From contig OU612066.1 in assembly GCA_914767715.1 (NCBI GenBank), positions 22,542,283-22,606,282 on the forward strand: 64,000 nucleotides of DNA, in the 5' to 3' direction. The number at the start of each line of letters is the position of its first letter. Within the stretch, counting starts at the first letter, position 1. The notes under the pieces were generated by a model that saw only the letters and a program-made list of their open reading frames with translations, was not told the DNA's origin and did not search any database. Shown one piece after another: positions 22,544 through 36,200 of this stretch. Made by a program: the position numbers and the translations under genes. Source of the stretch: Membranipora membranacea (lineage: Eukaryota; Bryozoa; Gymnolaemata; Cheilostomatida; Membraniporidae).

Positions 22544-25539
22544 TTACGAGAAAACATTCCTAACAAAAGTCTTGACCATCTTGAAACATTTGGTCACTCG
22601 TCTCTTCATACCAGCCTGAGCTTTGTGAGTTGTGTTTCTGTTTGTTGTGTTCAGATCTCGCTTCTCATAGACTCGTAATTTATCACTAGTCGTATCACAC
22701 GAAGTATAAGTACATTCATGCTGAACTCCTGTAGCTGGTTCAGGTTTAATTTTCTCATTGGCTTTGGGAGCCATATCCGTTGGATCTGAAACAAGGTTTG
22801 CACTTTATTATCAATATCTTTTGTTTATCTTTATCACTTCATGTTTTTGCAGTTGACTCTGATTTGAGTGATTCTTCCTTGTTAAGAATTGATCTGATTT
22901 GAGAAGCTTACAGCAATGATCGAAGACAATTCTTTTGGGGGTGACCTACCGACTGAGGGAATCATCGTTTGTGACCGAACTAACTGGATCTAAGCAATAT
23001 AATGTGTAAAGTTATCTCACTCACCCTGAGTAACTTCACGTAAATCTTTCTTTTGCTCCTTCGTTTCACTCACCAACTCATCTTCAGAATGTACAATCTC
23101 AGCTCTGTAAGCGAGAAGCAAATTTTTTGAACATGACAATTAAAAATAATAGTATATGTATAATGTATTCAGCTGTTGGCTTTATAGTTGTTCCTTTTAT
23201 TGAAAAGGGAATCGGCGAATCAATGTAATGCAAACATACTTACATTATAGCATCCAGCGTATTATATTCAGCTGGTGACTGGAATGATTTGTCAAGGTCT
23301 GGCTGCAGAAGATTGTTGGTAAGCTCACGGAAGCTGTCATTGAATGAGACACTCAGATCTTCGATATATTGGAACTGACGAGTTGTGGAAGGAATTTCAT
23401 GATCAGAACCAACTTCAGGGCTTAGCAACAGTTCAGCTTCTCCATTGTTCTCATACCTGGAAGAAATAACAGAACACTGTATTAACACACCTGTGACAAA
23501 TAACCATAACAGTTTCCCATTTCAATTACGATCAAAGTTTAGGCATAGGCATAGGCATAGGCAGACATTAGGTCTCACAGAAATCTGTATCTTATCTTTG
23601 GACTCTCATAATAATTCATATAAATCAGTGTCTTTTTTTGGGATGTAGCTTACATCGACAGTTTGTCGATCCATCGTGGATGTGTTGTGCAAAGTAGACT
23701 TACGTTATACGCTCATACGAGTTGATCTGATAGAATGGTGTTGAGAGTGATGTTTCGAGATCTTCTAACTGCATCAGTTCATTGGCAAATTCCAGGAGAC
23801 TGAGATTCAGTGGAGTTTCCATCTCCATTTCAGGATAACCAAAACGGTCATCAGGACTAGAAAATTACACAGAAATAACCCAATTAGGCCTAAATACAGT
23901 GAATAGAATATCAAGAGCAGATAATTAATATGATTACCGCAATTGCTAATTCAGTTATGATTATTATTGTTACAGAAAAGCAATCGAGTGATTGATATAA
24001 GTTAGCCTACTAATTTTCTTCACACTTTCTTTTGCTGGATAAATTTTTTTGAGTTCATGACATGACATGACATGACATGACATGAGCGAGCTAGTGCTGC
24101 ATCATACCATCTTTAATAGTATGATGTAAAGATAATAATATCACAATACAAACACATATGAATAAGTACACAATTAATACTCACATTACATCATGTGCCA
24201 TATTTTGAAATTCAGGTATCTGCACTGACGAGTCATGTGAATGTATTTGATGACAATCCTCATGTATCTGATGGAGGCTGTTGTTCAGTAGTGTAGTAAA
24301 TAGTGTGTCTGTAGTGCACTTTTCATCACATGAGAAGGAAAACTCAGTGTCCAAGATGTCTGTGGGATCTGAGAATATAAGAACTAATGTGCAAAATATC
24401 ATATATGACTGAAAGTATAGTAGCATCTCAATAAGATTAAGTTTGGTTTCCTCTGTAATCACTCCATAAAGAGTTATACACGTAGGTCTGTTTTATTTTG
24501 CAATGAGTGCGAGATCATCCGGTTCAATCTAATTCTGCTATTGCTTCCACACTGATATGATAAAACACAAGAACTCAAGTTTTAAAAAAACCAATGTTGG
24601 CCTAGTGCATTGGATAGATAACTCCCAAACAACAATAAAGTCTCGTCTTTTCGGATATTTACCACGGGTGACCTCATCTAACTGATCTTCATCATCCCAA
24701 ATACTTCCCTCCTCAGACTGGTATCCAGCATCTAACTCTGAAAATGAAATGGGTTTTGATAAGTTTCTAAAAGAGAAGTAGTGATTATATCCGGTTGATG
24801 TATTGCATGTTTTTGTTGATGTTTTTGTATTGGTTGCATTAAACTATGTTTGAGCTTCTTTACTCGCAACAAGACTGCTTTTTTTGGATCGGGTTTCATT
24901 CGAATTTGAGAACACTCTGTGTCAATTCTTTTTAGTCACAAATTTCAGCAGCTCCATAACAGTAATGTGGTAATTGAGATCCTCCAATGAAGACTCACCT
25001 TTCTGGCTTTTGCATGAAAATACATCCCCATGATCACTCACATCCGGCTGCTGTCCCTTGTGATCATCATCGATATCACTCCACAACCTCAGGCTACCTC
25101 ACTACTGCAATGATTGAAATATATGATATGGGATTTAACTCTCACTAATAGAGTCACCTAGTAGTATCACTGCTACTTGATTACTTTCTCATTGTGTCAT
25201 TGTGCACTCAGAAGGCAGCGTTTGCAACATCTTTAAAAGCTTAACGCTGCTGATGACACATCATCTTTGGGAAAAACCTGATGGACTTTTATGGAGTTCA
25301 CAGCCAGCATGGCATAGGTCATTTATTGATATGTGCATTGATGAATAATCTAAATATTTAAATATTTTCCCCTAGCCCAAACAAATTCAGCCGATTCCAA
25401 TAAATAAATTCCATTGCAACAAAGTGGAAGATTTGCCTTCTTTTCGTTTAATAACAGCAGTAATCAGAATAATAAGTATAACTTACATGGTAGTTCTGTA
25501 CATTTCTTTTTGTTGATAATATTCGTTATAGGAAGACAT
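22544..25539 (-). CDS. Unrecognised acidic modular protein, intact copy (364 aa)
   Basis: I do not recognise this family. Eight exons on the minus strand with GT-AG introns and fully consistent phases: 25539-25487, 25093-24999, 24737-24663, 24368-24185, 23856-23704, 23456-23244, 23104-23025, 22785-22544. They join to one open frame of 364 codons plus stop, which is strong evidence for a real gene. The protein starts MSSYNEYYQQKEMYRTT, is rich in Asp/Glu/Ser (YQSEEGSIWDDEDQLDE), and three exons encode similar modules of the type D-L-S-x3-F-x2-E-L-x2-L (LNLSLLEFANELMQLEDL; DLSVSFNDSFRELTNNLL). The C-terminus is basic (GMKRRVTKCFKMVKTFVRNV). No signal peptide or membrane segment is evident. It is divergently oriented to the TRIM gene that starts at about 28.1-30.2 kb and is duplicated with it. 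Function unknown; an adaptor or regulated substrate of the TRIM ligase is speculation. Confidence 0.82.
24056..24086. repeat. CATGA microsatellite
   Basis: About six tandem copies of CATGA within an intron of the acidic-protein gene; not present in the equivalent intron of unit B. Confidence 0.85.
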
Positions 25540-28060
25540 GTTCACGAAGATATCACTTGATTTCTATAGAATTTTACAGAGAATCACAGAAGCACAGCTT
25601 GTTCAGACGGTTGCTTATTTCTGATTGTTATGCTCAACATTCAGTCATCATTGTGCTAAATGTTGTGTCATGGCATGTCTCCATCAATTGTTGGCCATTA
25701 TTACTCTAGGTCACTTGATTTTGATTATAAGTTGTCCTCTCACTATTAGATTATGAGAGTAATAATTATGATAAATATTTTTCGTATTCAAAAATGATAA
25801 AATTATGTAGTTTATTCCTATGGTGTTCATATGACGTCCAGGATGTAATTACCTGCCAAATAAAATTGTGTTCATATTATTTTGTTTACGTCCTCTTAGT
25901 AATTTCTTTAGATTTTCCAAATTTCCAAACTGACTACTTGGTGTTATTATAAATATAAACACACATGAATGAACTTTTTCGCGAAACTTCCATACTAGCT
26001 CCTTTCATATTATTCTGGCATCAACTAATGCTGATTTAAAATTTAGTTGAGTTGTATAGGATTTGTTTTCTTCCATGTTGTAAGATGACTATCCTTGTCC
26101 GTGCTGAGTCGCAGCATAAAACATGGCTAGTGCAGACTGAAATCTTTGCTCATGTCATCAGACAGTTCTTTCGCCATCTTATTGGTATAAGATGGTCACA
26201 TCAGTTTCATGATTAAAGGGATGTTTTGTTTTCAGAATAACTGAACTGTGTCTAGCTGCCGTACACTGATATTCAGAACTAGAAGGCTACACTGTGGTAT
26301 TATAAAAAGAGAAGGGCCATGCAGTAGCTAATGCATATCAGTGGATAGATATACCTCATCTGATATGTGAAGGTTACCGTAACTCGAAAGGGTGAGTTTT
26401 CATAATTATTTCTTTCTTTTCCGTTGGGACCCGGTAGGAGTTAGAGTGTCATCAGCATGTGATGTCCTCTCTGGAATCTAAAGGTTGCCTGTTATGATCT
26501 TGGGAGTTGTAGAAAGTGTCAAGGATTTGGATTTAAGGCCTAGAACCAATCGTATTCATCAGCTCGATAACAATTAGCATTCATTGTTTTTGGCAGTCAT
26601 TACCCCTAACAAAGCTGAAAAATTTGCAATTTTTTGTGCAATGATTAATCGAAAAACAACGAAATTTACCTTCTCAGCATTCACTCTACGCCAAATGTAA
26701 TGCAGTTACCCAGTGACAACGATTCCAATTATTCACATTCAAATTTTGAGCACTGGGTACACACACTGATTCCGAGATTACACTATTAACATGTGTATCT
26801 CTAATCGATAGAGCTGCTGTCGTAAATATTTGGGTACCTACTTTCGGCTGAATAAGAGGACAACTTATGATCAAACCATCATGATCGAAACAGAATTACC
26901 CAGCTCTGCATTATTAGTAATTCTATCTTCTCCCACTGAGCTTAGGCTAGCAATACACAGTTGTGATTTAACTTTGTTTGTCAAAAATATGTACTTAATG
27001 CTCTTCTTAAACTGTAACAATGGTAAGATTAGATTTTCCCGAGTTAAATTAGAATTTTTTAACAAGAAATGAGAAAATGATATGTCTATATCCAAAGGTT
27101 TGGGTATTCATCAATACGTCTCCTAAAAGCTGAATTTTAACTGCTTTCAGGTTTGGTGAATTAATTCACTCTCTATTGTCAGAGATATACATGCAATAGT
27201 ATATCACGTCATCAGTATGCTTGATTCTATTGTATATGACCAAATGTGACCTAATATGAGATGTTAAGACAGGCAGATATCCAGCGAGTAGCTACCGGTG
27301 GTATGCTAATTTATTCCAACGGGTGTTGTGGTCACAAGGTCTGTGATTGAGACCAAAGTAGGTGACTGAAGTGTCTGGACGTTTATAAACTGTTGCTGGG
27401 GATCACATGAGATGCAACCCCGTTACGAACTTCGTCATCAAGTACATGTAAGTTAGTATTGTTTATGACCAAAAAACAACTGAGATTTCTTTGTCAAAAT
27501 TATGATGTTGATTTGTTAATATGTTGCTGATTAATAGACAGTGTGATCAATATATTACCCTAGCTGATGTTTTAGGTGTCACCACTAGGTAAATTCGCGC
27601 CCTTTATATCTATATTAAATAATCATTAATCATAATCATTTTCATGGGGAAATCAAACTGAATAGATTTTTTGATTAGGTATACTGTTTTTCTATATCAG
27701 CCAAATGAACCTTAGAATTATCTCCTCATTGGTAATAGGGAGACAACTTGAATTCAAGTTGGATTCAGTTGGATTTCCCCATGAAAATGGTTATTTAATA
27801 TAGATACCAAGGGCGCGAATTTACCTACTGACATAAATAAACTCATTTTAATCCATATCAGCCTAGCCTGGCCTAGCCCAGCCTAGCTGATGTATAATAT
27901 ATCACAACTGACTTGACTTACTTCTTTTTAAACCTTTTCATTGTATGCTACCATTTGTCTATAATGTATGCTACTGATAAACAAGTAAGAGATTGATAAC
28001 CCTTACAGGTTAACTTCCATCAATCAATCACTTATAAACTGTGTGTTAAAAAATTGAAAC
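25540..28060. other. Divergent intergenic region with MITE
   Basis: Lies between the start of the minus-strand acidic-protein gene and the plus-strand TRIM first exons, so it should hold both promoters. 25540-26660 matches 50282-51400 in unit B. About 26750-28000 is extra in unit A and includes the MITE at 27586. No TATA or other element could be called with confidence. Confidence 0.6.
27586..27827. mobile_element. Foldback MITE with ~75-bp inverted arms
   Basis: TAGGTAAATTCGCGCCC at the left end pairs with GGGCGCGAATTTACCTA at the right end. The pairing continues through ATCTATATTAAATAA and TTTTCATGGGGAAATC, interrupted by a short extra segment in the left arm. The middle holds a hairpin of the TCTCCTCATT / GGGAGACAACTT type. 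It is non-coding and absent from the matching region of unit B. Confidence 0.85.
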
Positions 28061-29702
28061 TGCCACATGGATTTCCCACTTGTCACAGTTTTGTTTTGCT
28101 TATTTGTCAGGCTATTAAGATTAGGCTGTTTAACTTATTACACAGCAGTCTGCAGTCACAGCTTGAACAAGGAAGTTAGTAACGAGCAGTGGAGATTTAG
28201 ATAGAGCAACACACAGAGAGTTAACAGGACAACACCATTAAAAATATCAGGTCAGTAGGATGTACAATCAAGGCATTAGGTACTCTAACTCTCTCTGACT
28301 CTTTATATAAGGGTGTTGAACTTCTAATCCCTTTGTTCAGTTTTTTATCACAACTTACTCTGGTTAGGGATTAGGGTCGCTAACAGAGGTTTTTTTATAG
28401 AGAGATAAGTGTAACTTCATTGAGACATTGATATGAAGGTTATTGCAATCTATTGTTAACCATACTGTGACCTCTATTACTGCAGGCTCTGCTATACCAT
28501 TAATCTTCCATTTCGGAATGCTTAACTTGAAGACTCCCTCGTACTATAATACACATGTCTTGCTTGCTCACAGCGGACCCCTTCCACTTTAATTCAGTGT
28601 TTGGGGAAAGAAAGTGGGATATGAAAGAGTGTCCTCATTGTTTTTCTCATTCCCTGACCCACTTTAGAATCACTTGTCAGTGTGATTAAAATATACCCCA
28701 GCTAATGTAAATTCCTTTGAGTCCATATCAGCCCTTTCATTGAATGCGACTGATAAGTAGTGAGTAATTGAACCCTTACAGGTTAACCTCCTTCAGTCAA
28801 TCACATATAAACAGTGTGTTAAAAAATTGAAACTGCCACATGGATTTCCCTCTTGTCACAGTTTTGTTTTGCTTATTTGTCAGCCAGTTAACTTATTACA
28901 CAGCAGTCTACAGTCACAGCTTGAACAAGGAAGTTAGTAACAAGCAGTGGAGATTTAGTTATAACTACACACAGAGTTTACAGGACATAACCATTGAGGA
29001 TATCAGGCCAGTGGTATGTACAATCAAGGTGTTAGATACTCTCTCTAACTCTTTTAGGGTGTTGAACATCTAATCGCCTTGTTCAGTTTTGTATCACTGC
29101 TTACTCTGGTTAGGGATTCGGGTCGCTAATAGTGGTTTTTTTTAATGGAGAGTAACTACATTGATATGAAGGTTATTGCATTCTATTGTGAACCATACTG
29201 TGATCTCTATTACTGCAGGCTCTGCGATGATACAGTAATCTTACACTTCGAAATGTTAAACTGGTAGACTCCCTCCTATTATACACATGGCTTGCTCACA
29301 GCGGACCTCTTCCGCTTAAATTTAGTTTTTTGGGGAAAGAAAGTGCGATGACCCGCTTTAAAATCACTTGTCAGTGTGTTAAAATATACCCTAGCTAATA
29401 TAAATTCCTTTGAGTCCATATCAGCCCTTTCATTGAATGCGACTGATAAGTAGTGAGTAATTGATAACCCTTACAGGTTAACCTCCATCAGTCAATCACA
29501 TATAAACAGTGTGTTAAAAAAGTGAAACTGCCGCATGGATTTCCCTGTTGTCACAGTTTTGTTTTGCTTATTTGGCAGGCAGTTAACTTATCACACAGCA
29601 GTCTATAGTCACAGCTTGAACAAGGAAGTTAGTAACAAGCAGTGGAGATTTAGATAGAACTACACACAGAGAGGATACAGGATATAACCATTGAGAATAT
29701 CA
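28060..29702 (+). repeat. Triplicated TRIM first-exon block
   Basis: Three tandem copies of a ~700-bp block. The marker CACAGCAGTC occurs at 28141, 28899 and 29594 (spacings 758 and 695). Each copy has ATGGATTTCCC..GTTTTGTTTTGCTTATTTG, an exon-like stretch, and a splice donor: GTCAGT in copies 1 and 3, changed to GCCAGT in copy 2. Unit B (51620-51788) and the 14.4-kb fragment have one copy. These are best read as alternative non-coding first exons or promoters of the TRIM gene. Copy 2 also opens a short frame beginning like a signal peptide (MDFPLVTVLFCLFVSQ), which does not persist in the other copies. Confidence 0.75.
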
Positions 29703-30212
29703 GGTCAGTAGTATGTACAATCAAGGTGTTAGATACTCTCTCTAACTCTTTTAGGGTGTTGAACTTCTAATCGCCTTGTTCAATTTTGTATCACTGCTTA
29801 GTCTTATTAGGGATTAGGGTAGCAAATAATGGCATATTATAGTCAACCAACTGAGTCCTCAATTATGGAGAGCTATATTACCAGATTTGTAGTCACCCTT
29901 CTGTTAATATACATACACAGGTCATGCTCACAGCAGGCACTTTGCAAATAAAATTCATTGTTTGGGAGGGGCAGAGAGAAAGAGCGAATTTAAAAGAGTC
30001 TCCTCACTTCTGTGGTAACCCTTGGATGTGATTCTAAGTTTGTTATAGATGGCGATGTGCGCCTTCACCTGAGCAAGCAAGCACACCCACATATGGAAAG
30101 GCGGGACCTCTCCTGATCTTCTTGTTCTAAGTATTGTTATTAGCAATATTATGTCGATAATTTATTCATGCTTTTAGATCCACTGAGTGACACACAGCAT
30201 CACATAAGAGAA

Positions 30213-33200
30213 ATGGCCGTCTCAGTAGCAGAAGATGCACCACATCTGGTAACATGTGGTAACTGCCTCGAGGAAGAGGGGTTTATCCATAACCCGATGT
30301 TTCTGCCCTGTGATCATGTCTGCTGTGAGACTTGTCTGAGGAGGCAACTCAAGAAGACTGATGTAATCGAATGCAGAGTTTGTCAGTAAGTATCAGGTTC
30401 ACAGAGCCTCTAATATGACTGCGTTTCTAAGAACAGTATTGCAATCAGTCTCTGATTCGAACTATCAACTATGTATTATATTGTTGTGTAGCTCCACATT
30501 GATTCAACTTATCTAGTCAGATGATTAACACCATTAATCTGTATCCAATTTAAAATACTTCCGTCACATAATTTCCTGTCGTCCAGGAAAGGGGGCGGGC
30601 AGTGTTGGTGGGAGAGCTGGCAGGATAGAATAAGTGGGATGCGTTTCGGGATGGTCTAAGTGGCATGGTTGGCTTAGTGGTACTGGCCACATGTATCCTT
30701 CAGTACTTCAATTGCAACATTACTCCGCTCGATAATTGATTCAGTATGACATAATGCACAACATTTCTTGATTTGTAGAAACATGTGCAAAGTGGTTATA
30801 GACAACCTTCCCTCAGCCCTAGAGAATGTTCACCCAGTTACTTTCTGTGAGCCGTGCGAGAAAAGTGGGAAACTCAAGATGACTGCCAACACTTACTGTC
30901 TGACCTGTGAACATAAGTTCTGTGCTGCTCATCAGAAGGTAAATACCAATCGTGAACTTTTGTATGGGTGTCTGTTAAACAGGTTTGAGAAATAATTTTG
31001 TAATTTGAACAGCATTATCAGTGATAGCTATGGAATGAATGAGTAATATATTTTTGTGTATATATATGTATAAATATATAGATTCAAATCTGTGCTTTTA
31101 AGTGTCATCTGTGTGTATTTGGCCCCAACTAAGTGTCACTGAAAAATAAGGAGTCATTTTATATGACCCACAAAAAAATCATGTCTTAAATTTTCTTAAA
31201 GTAGATCACAACACTGGAATCACTAAATATGAATCAACTTGCAATTTGCCTTCACAGGTAGGCAACATACTCACCATTGAATATTCAAGATATTAGCCTT
31301 GGTTGTGCACCCCAGGGCAGTCAGCAGCCCTCAAACCCCAAAGGCTGTAATAAACTGCACTAAGTTGAAAAGCTATGATTTGCTTACAATCTCACAAAAT
31401 AAGGTGGAATTGTTTCTTTATTTTATGCATAAAAATTGTTTTGGCAATTATTTTTGTTACTTATTCAACTCTTAATGTATTAAAATAACAACAAATACAA
31501 GAAATCTGGTGTTTCTATCCAAAAAAAAAAAAAATTTCATGAATATAGTTTTTTAAGAGTACTCAATCACTTCCGGCTGCTATTTTTGCTACCATGGCAG
31601 AGCCATCAGCATATGCAGGAAAAGGGATATTGGTGATGTTGAGTACCCTGATCTCAGTGATACAGCTAGTGAGAAGATGGAGAGGAAGTTGGTGTTACAG
31701 CTAGTTCTTCTCTTCCTGTGGAATGTACAAGGGACATCAAACTTGTAGAACCTGCCTCACAGGAACAATGTGTTTTAAAACTGGCTTCTGTGGCTGAAGC
31801 CATTTCTGACACTGCAATTAAGCTTGCATGGAGACAGGCCCAGAAAAATGATGGGTACAGACAACCTGAGATGCTGCACTTTGCTCTCATGGAGAACAAC
31901 CACTTTAGGTACCATGGATATAGAAATTATATCTCTTTCATTCATGGTCACCTAGGGAAGCATAGACGGTTGGTAATCCCTGTTTGTGTCACCAAACATC
32001 TTCGACACCGATTTCCAGATCCTAAAGGAGAGTACACAGGCTTCTTACCAGGAAGGAATGGTGATGTGGATGAGATCCTTTGTGCCCTCCTTCAGCACTA
32101 ACTCACTGTATTTATCTATGTAACCCCACAACGGCCCTTTTCAGGGCCATCATCTCTTTACCCAAAGAGTTTGTTCAACCTCATACGCACTGGTGTTGTA
32201 GTGTACAGTGCATATATATATATGCAGTTGATACCTTGATCAGCCATCAGCAGGCCTTCATATGACAGGACATCCTTACAGTAGTCTCTCTCACGATCTC
32301 TGATCTGTGTACTGGTTGTAATAACACTATACCCTGTTCACGGTAAGTTAATGATAAATACACTGCTAACAAGCTCAAATGTATCATTACTATTTCATAG
32401 CCGTTGAATTTCGAAAGCATCCATCAGTTTCACCAAGTAGCATTACTTTAGCATTTTTCATAAGCTTTGATAACTATTGCCAATTATATTGCTGTTGCTC
32501 ATAATGAATGAATGCTAATTGCTTACTCACAGAGGGCGGCACGTGAAGCCTGATGCTAAAGGCCCCCCTTCCGGTTTCAGTTTGCTCAGCGGTTTCCCTC
32601 CCTCCCCTACTCCCGGCTGGCTCGCCACCTCAGTGACAACGGGGGAGTCTAACCCCTAATGCACCCGTCGTCGCCACGTGAGGCCGCCTCTTTTACTTAC
32701 TTCTTCATTCGGCTGATGAAGTCTTTCCTGAGCTGCTCATGAGTTGGTGGGATCACTCGAGTTGGCCTCACTGTTTGGGTATCCTGGACAAAATGGAAAT
32801 CATAAGATGATCTAGCCTAATGTTGATATGGTTGATGTATTTTAGATTGGATGAAAGATGTTTACTTACCAGTATCGATCAGATGCATTATTGTAATTCC
32901 ATTGAATTTATCATTAAAGCAACACACTAGTGAATTGTTTTTTTTTTGCATATAGTATTACACTGCACAGGATATCATGCGATTTTCTGCTGAGGATGAT
33001 TAATTTTAAGTTACTTACTGGACGCTTTCTCTGCGTTGGTTCTTGAGCTGCGTCTAACACCTCAGCAGTCAGCAGTTTGACAAAGTTACGAGATTTCCTC
33101 TCGTACACTCTGGCACAGCGCCACTCCTTGGAGAACTTGTTCCAAGTTCTTTTAACTTTCATCTCTCCGTCATCATCTGTTTAGCAAAACAAATGGACTT

Positions 33201-36200
33201 TAATATTTAAACATCGGTGGATGGAGGAGAAAACCATCTCACCAACTTATTAGACGATGGCATTTTAATTCCCCAATCTGATTTTGTGATCAATGCTCGT
33301 CCAGCTGTGATTGGTATCTTGTCCATATGGTCAAGAGCATCTAAGTTGAACGGTAATTCCCATTTATTTTTTAGCACTTTCAAAATGATGAAGCGTAACT
33401 CACCGAGGAGCACCGGACGACCTGTGTTTTCGTTATGATCAATGACTGCCAGTCTGACACGAGCCTGGAACGAGGGCATATCAAAGTTCAGCCTCTTCGG
33501 AGCATATTTATTTGTCAAACTATTGATGTTCTCAATCGTCCCTGTAAGTATATAAGATTAGAAGTAGTATTAGGCTATCCAGATTCCTCTGGACCATTCA
33601 TAATGTGTATAAAACTTGGACGATCTCAATTGAAATAAATGTGATGTCTATCCCATAAGATTTGTCCGTATATTGTGGTTGTTGGTTAGACCAATGCCCT
33701 GTCACACAATTAATTTTACCGTTATATTATAATTCAATTTTGGCAATAGTTGTATGTATACGGAGAAGCTTGTGTGGTGAACTGACTGACCAGTGTGGAT
33801 TGACTCTGACAATTTAGCCAGAGATTTACGGAAGTGAGGTTTCTCCAGCTCCGTAATTAGAAGATTGTGGGCAGGGCTGCCCTTCTCGAGCCACTCCCAT
33901 TGACGAATTTCATCTCTACAAATGATATTGGTAGGTAAGTGAAACTTTTGTCACAAGTGGACAGAAATAGCAATCTGAGAGCCAACAGATTACTTTAGTT
34001 CATGCTCCCTATAAATATTTGTATTCAGATGTTCACAAAGTTGCCCTCCTTTGGGTAAGGAAAACACGAGAGGACAACTTTAAAATATATATCATGTCTG
34101 ATATTTATCCGGCATTCAGTCCTGTCAATCATTTCTCTTACCTGGACATGGGGTCGTGTAGGCACCGTTTGATAGTATCATACCCCTCAAACTCATGCTT
34201 GTTCACCACATGAAACCGGCAAGAGTCAAAAATCTGAACCAGCAGGTCCGGGTCTCCACCACAGTTTGAAGCGGCATACCACATGTGGTTGGTAATGTGT
34301 TTGATCCAGGGGAGGAGTTTCTTCTTGTTCTACAAAACCAACAATATATATATCTGAAATAAATCTGTATTTATCTCTATTCTCATGGCATGACACGACC
34401 TGAATTTTGATTCCACTTGGCATGAGCTTGCATCAAAATATGCTATGACAGCTTCTATATAAGACCTTTCTCCCAGTAGGAAAATGCATGAAAGTTATTA
34501 ATTTATATTGACCTAAGTTCTTACCTCATTTGTGGCACCAGCAATCAGTTTCTTTACGAAACCCTTGCATACATGCCACACATCTAGTTGGTGGTTCTTC
34601 TCCGGATGGACCGTTCTCATGTAGGCACCTATTCCTATGAAGAACAAATAATAGCAAATTATTATCATCGTTATTATATGGGTCGCTTTGTGTTCGGTGT
34701 GGATCTACAAACCAATTTTTATCATGGAAAATCCATAAAATTTCACAATTTACTACTCATAAGCTAACAATGTATATATCCCTTTTCCATTGAATGAATC
34801 ACATGTGTAGTGTATATTTTACCTGTGTGCCCATCAGTAGCAACACAGCCTACTTCGACACCTGTGGAGGTGATCTCCTCCAAGCCCTCGATGAAACCGG
34901 CTTTCTCAGCGGCAGTTGCGCTTCCAACTGTGCTGCTCTGTGTTACTATACTTTTACACACTTTTCCTGTTTCCTGCATACACAATTTAGATTGAATTAT
35001 TAATAGTTTAAAATATAAATGTTTTGGTTGTTATTTCTTTTCTTAGGTGCAGTGAAGATGTTAGAGTATATCGATAAGCCTGGTACAAACAAGCACTGCT
35101 GACTGTTGGTAATCGCCTTCATTCTTTGTTGGAATCAATGCTCTCATGACCAGCAAAGGCTGCTCTACTTACATAGTCTACGAACAGATAGTGGCAGTAT
35201 CTGGCCGAATGTCCGGGTGAGTCGAATCGACCATCACCTGTCACAACTACACGTTCATCTAAGAAATAGTTATTAGAAATTATGTAAATTATTAGAATCA
35301 ATGACTGATTAAATAAGACATGGTTTCCATTGCAAGAGTGAAGAGCTTGCTTTGTTATAAGGAACTTTGTTCCAAATGAATCGACACTGTAGTATTCACT
35401 ATATAGTATAAATATATATATATGTATATGTACTGCAAATACGTCCAAGGGAGATTTATACTTCAAACAATAATTTATTTTGTTACTGGTTAATGCCTTA
35501 CCTCTCTCTTTCATATTTTTCAGTATCTCCTGCTCCTGCTCACTGTACATCCTGTCTACAGTTGGAATCATAAACTGTGCCTGGAACCTGTAGAAAGTCT
35601 CTGACGATACAGATGCAACTCCAAACGAATCTAGGAAGCCTTGTACAACATTGTAGGTTGACCCACTGTAATTAAGAGATATTGATCGTCTTATGGTCTT
35701 ATTATCCGCAAGACATCAATGTATAGGCAACATCGCCTCATATTTACACATCTCAATGTTTTATATGCATTTTTCAGGAATGAAATTCTGCTAAATTTAG
35801 ATAATAAAGTTTAATGTAATTGGATCAAACATTTATGGGAGCTAGGAATCACAAGAGATCATTAAAAACAAGATTAACATGATGAGACCTGCCTCATGAA
35901 AGTTGATGTCACCGTAAGGACATTTCCCACAAACTTACCACCCACTCGAGGCTGGCTTTCCCACCGATCAGAGCCACCGCATATGCAGTGGTAGCTCACG
36001 ACCAGTGCTGAGCCAACCTCTCGTGGAGTGGCAGACATGTGCTCTCCACATAAACTGCATTTCTTTAGCTTTATTAGCTCTTCCAGTTTTTCGTAAAAAA
36101 CGACATGAGCTAAGCTCCCATTGAACTCGTCGAGCTGAGTCTGCTGGAGGGAGAATGATATATCATCCAACTCCTCATCCGTTGGCCGCCAAGCTAAAAA

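Noticed and set aside
28840-29073. Signal-peptide-like ORF MDFPLVTVLFCLFVSQ in the first-exon block
   Set aside because: The other two tandem copies stop early and differ in frame; the donor here is GC, and the unit B and 14.4-kb copies lack the full start. Best explained as untranslated first-exon sequence.
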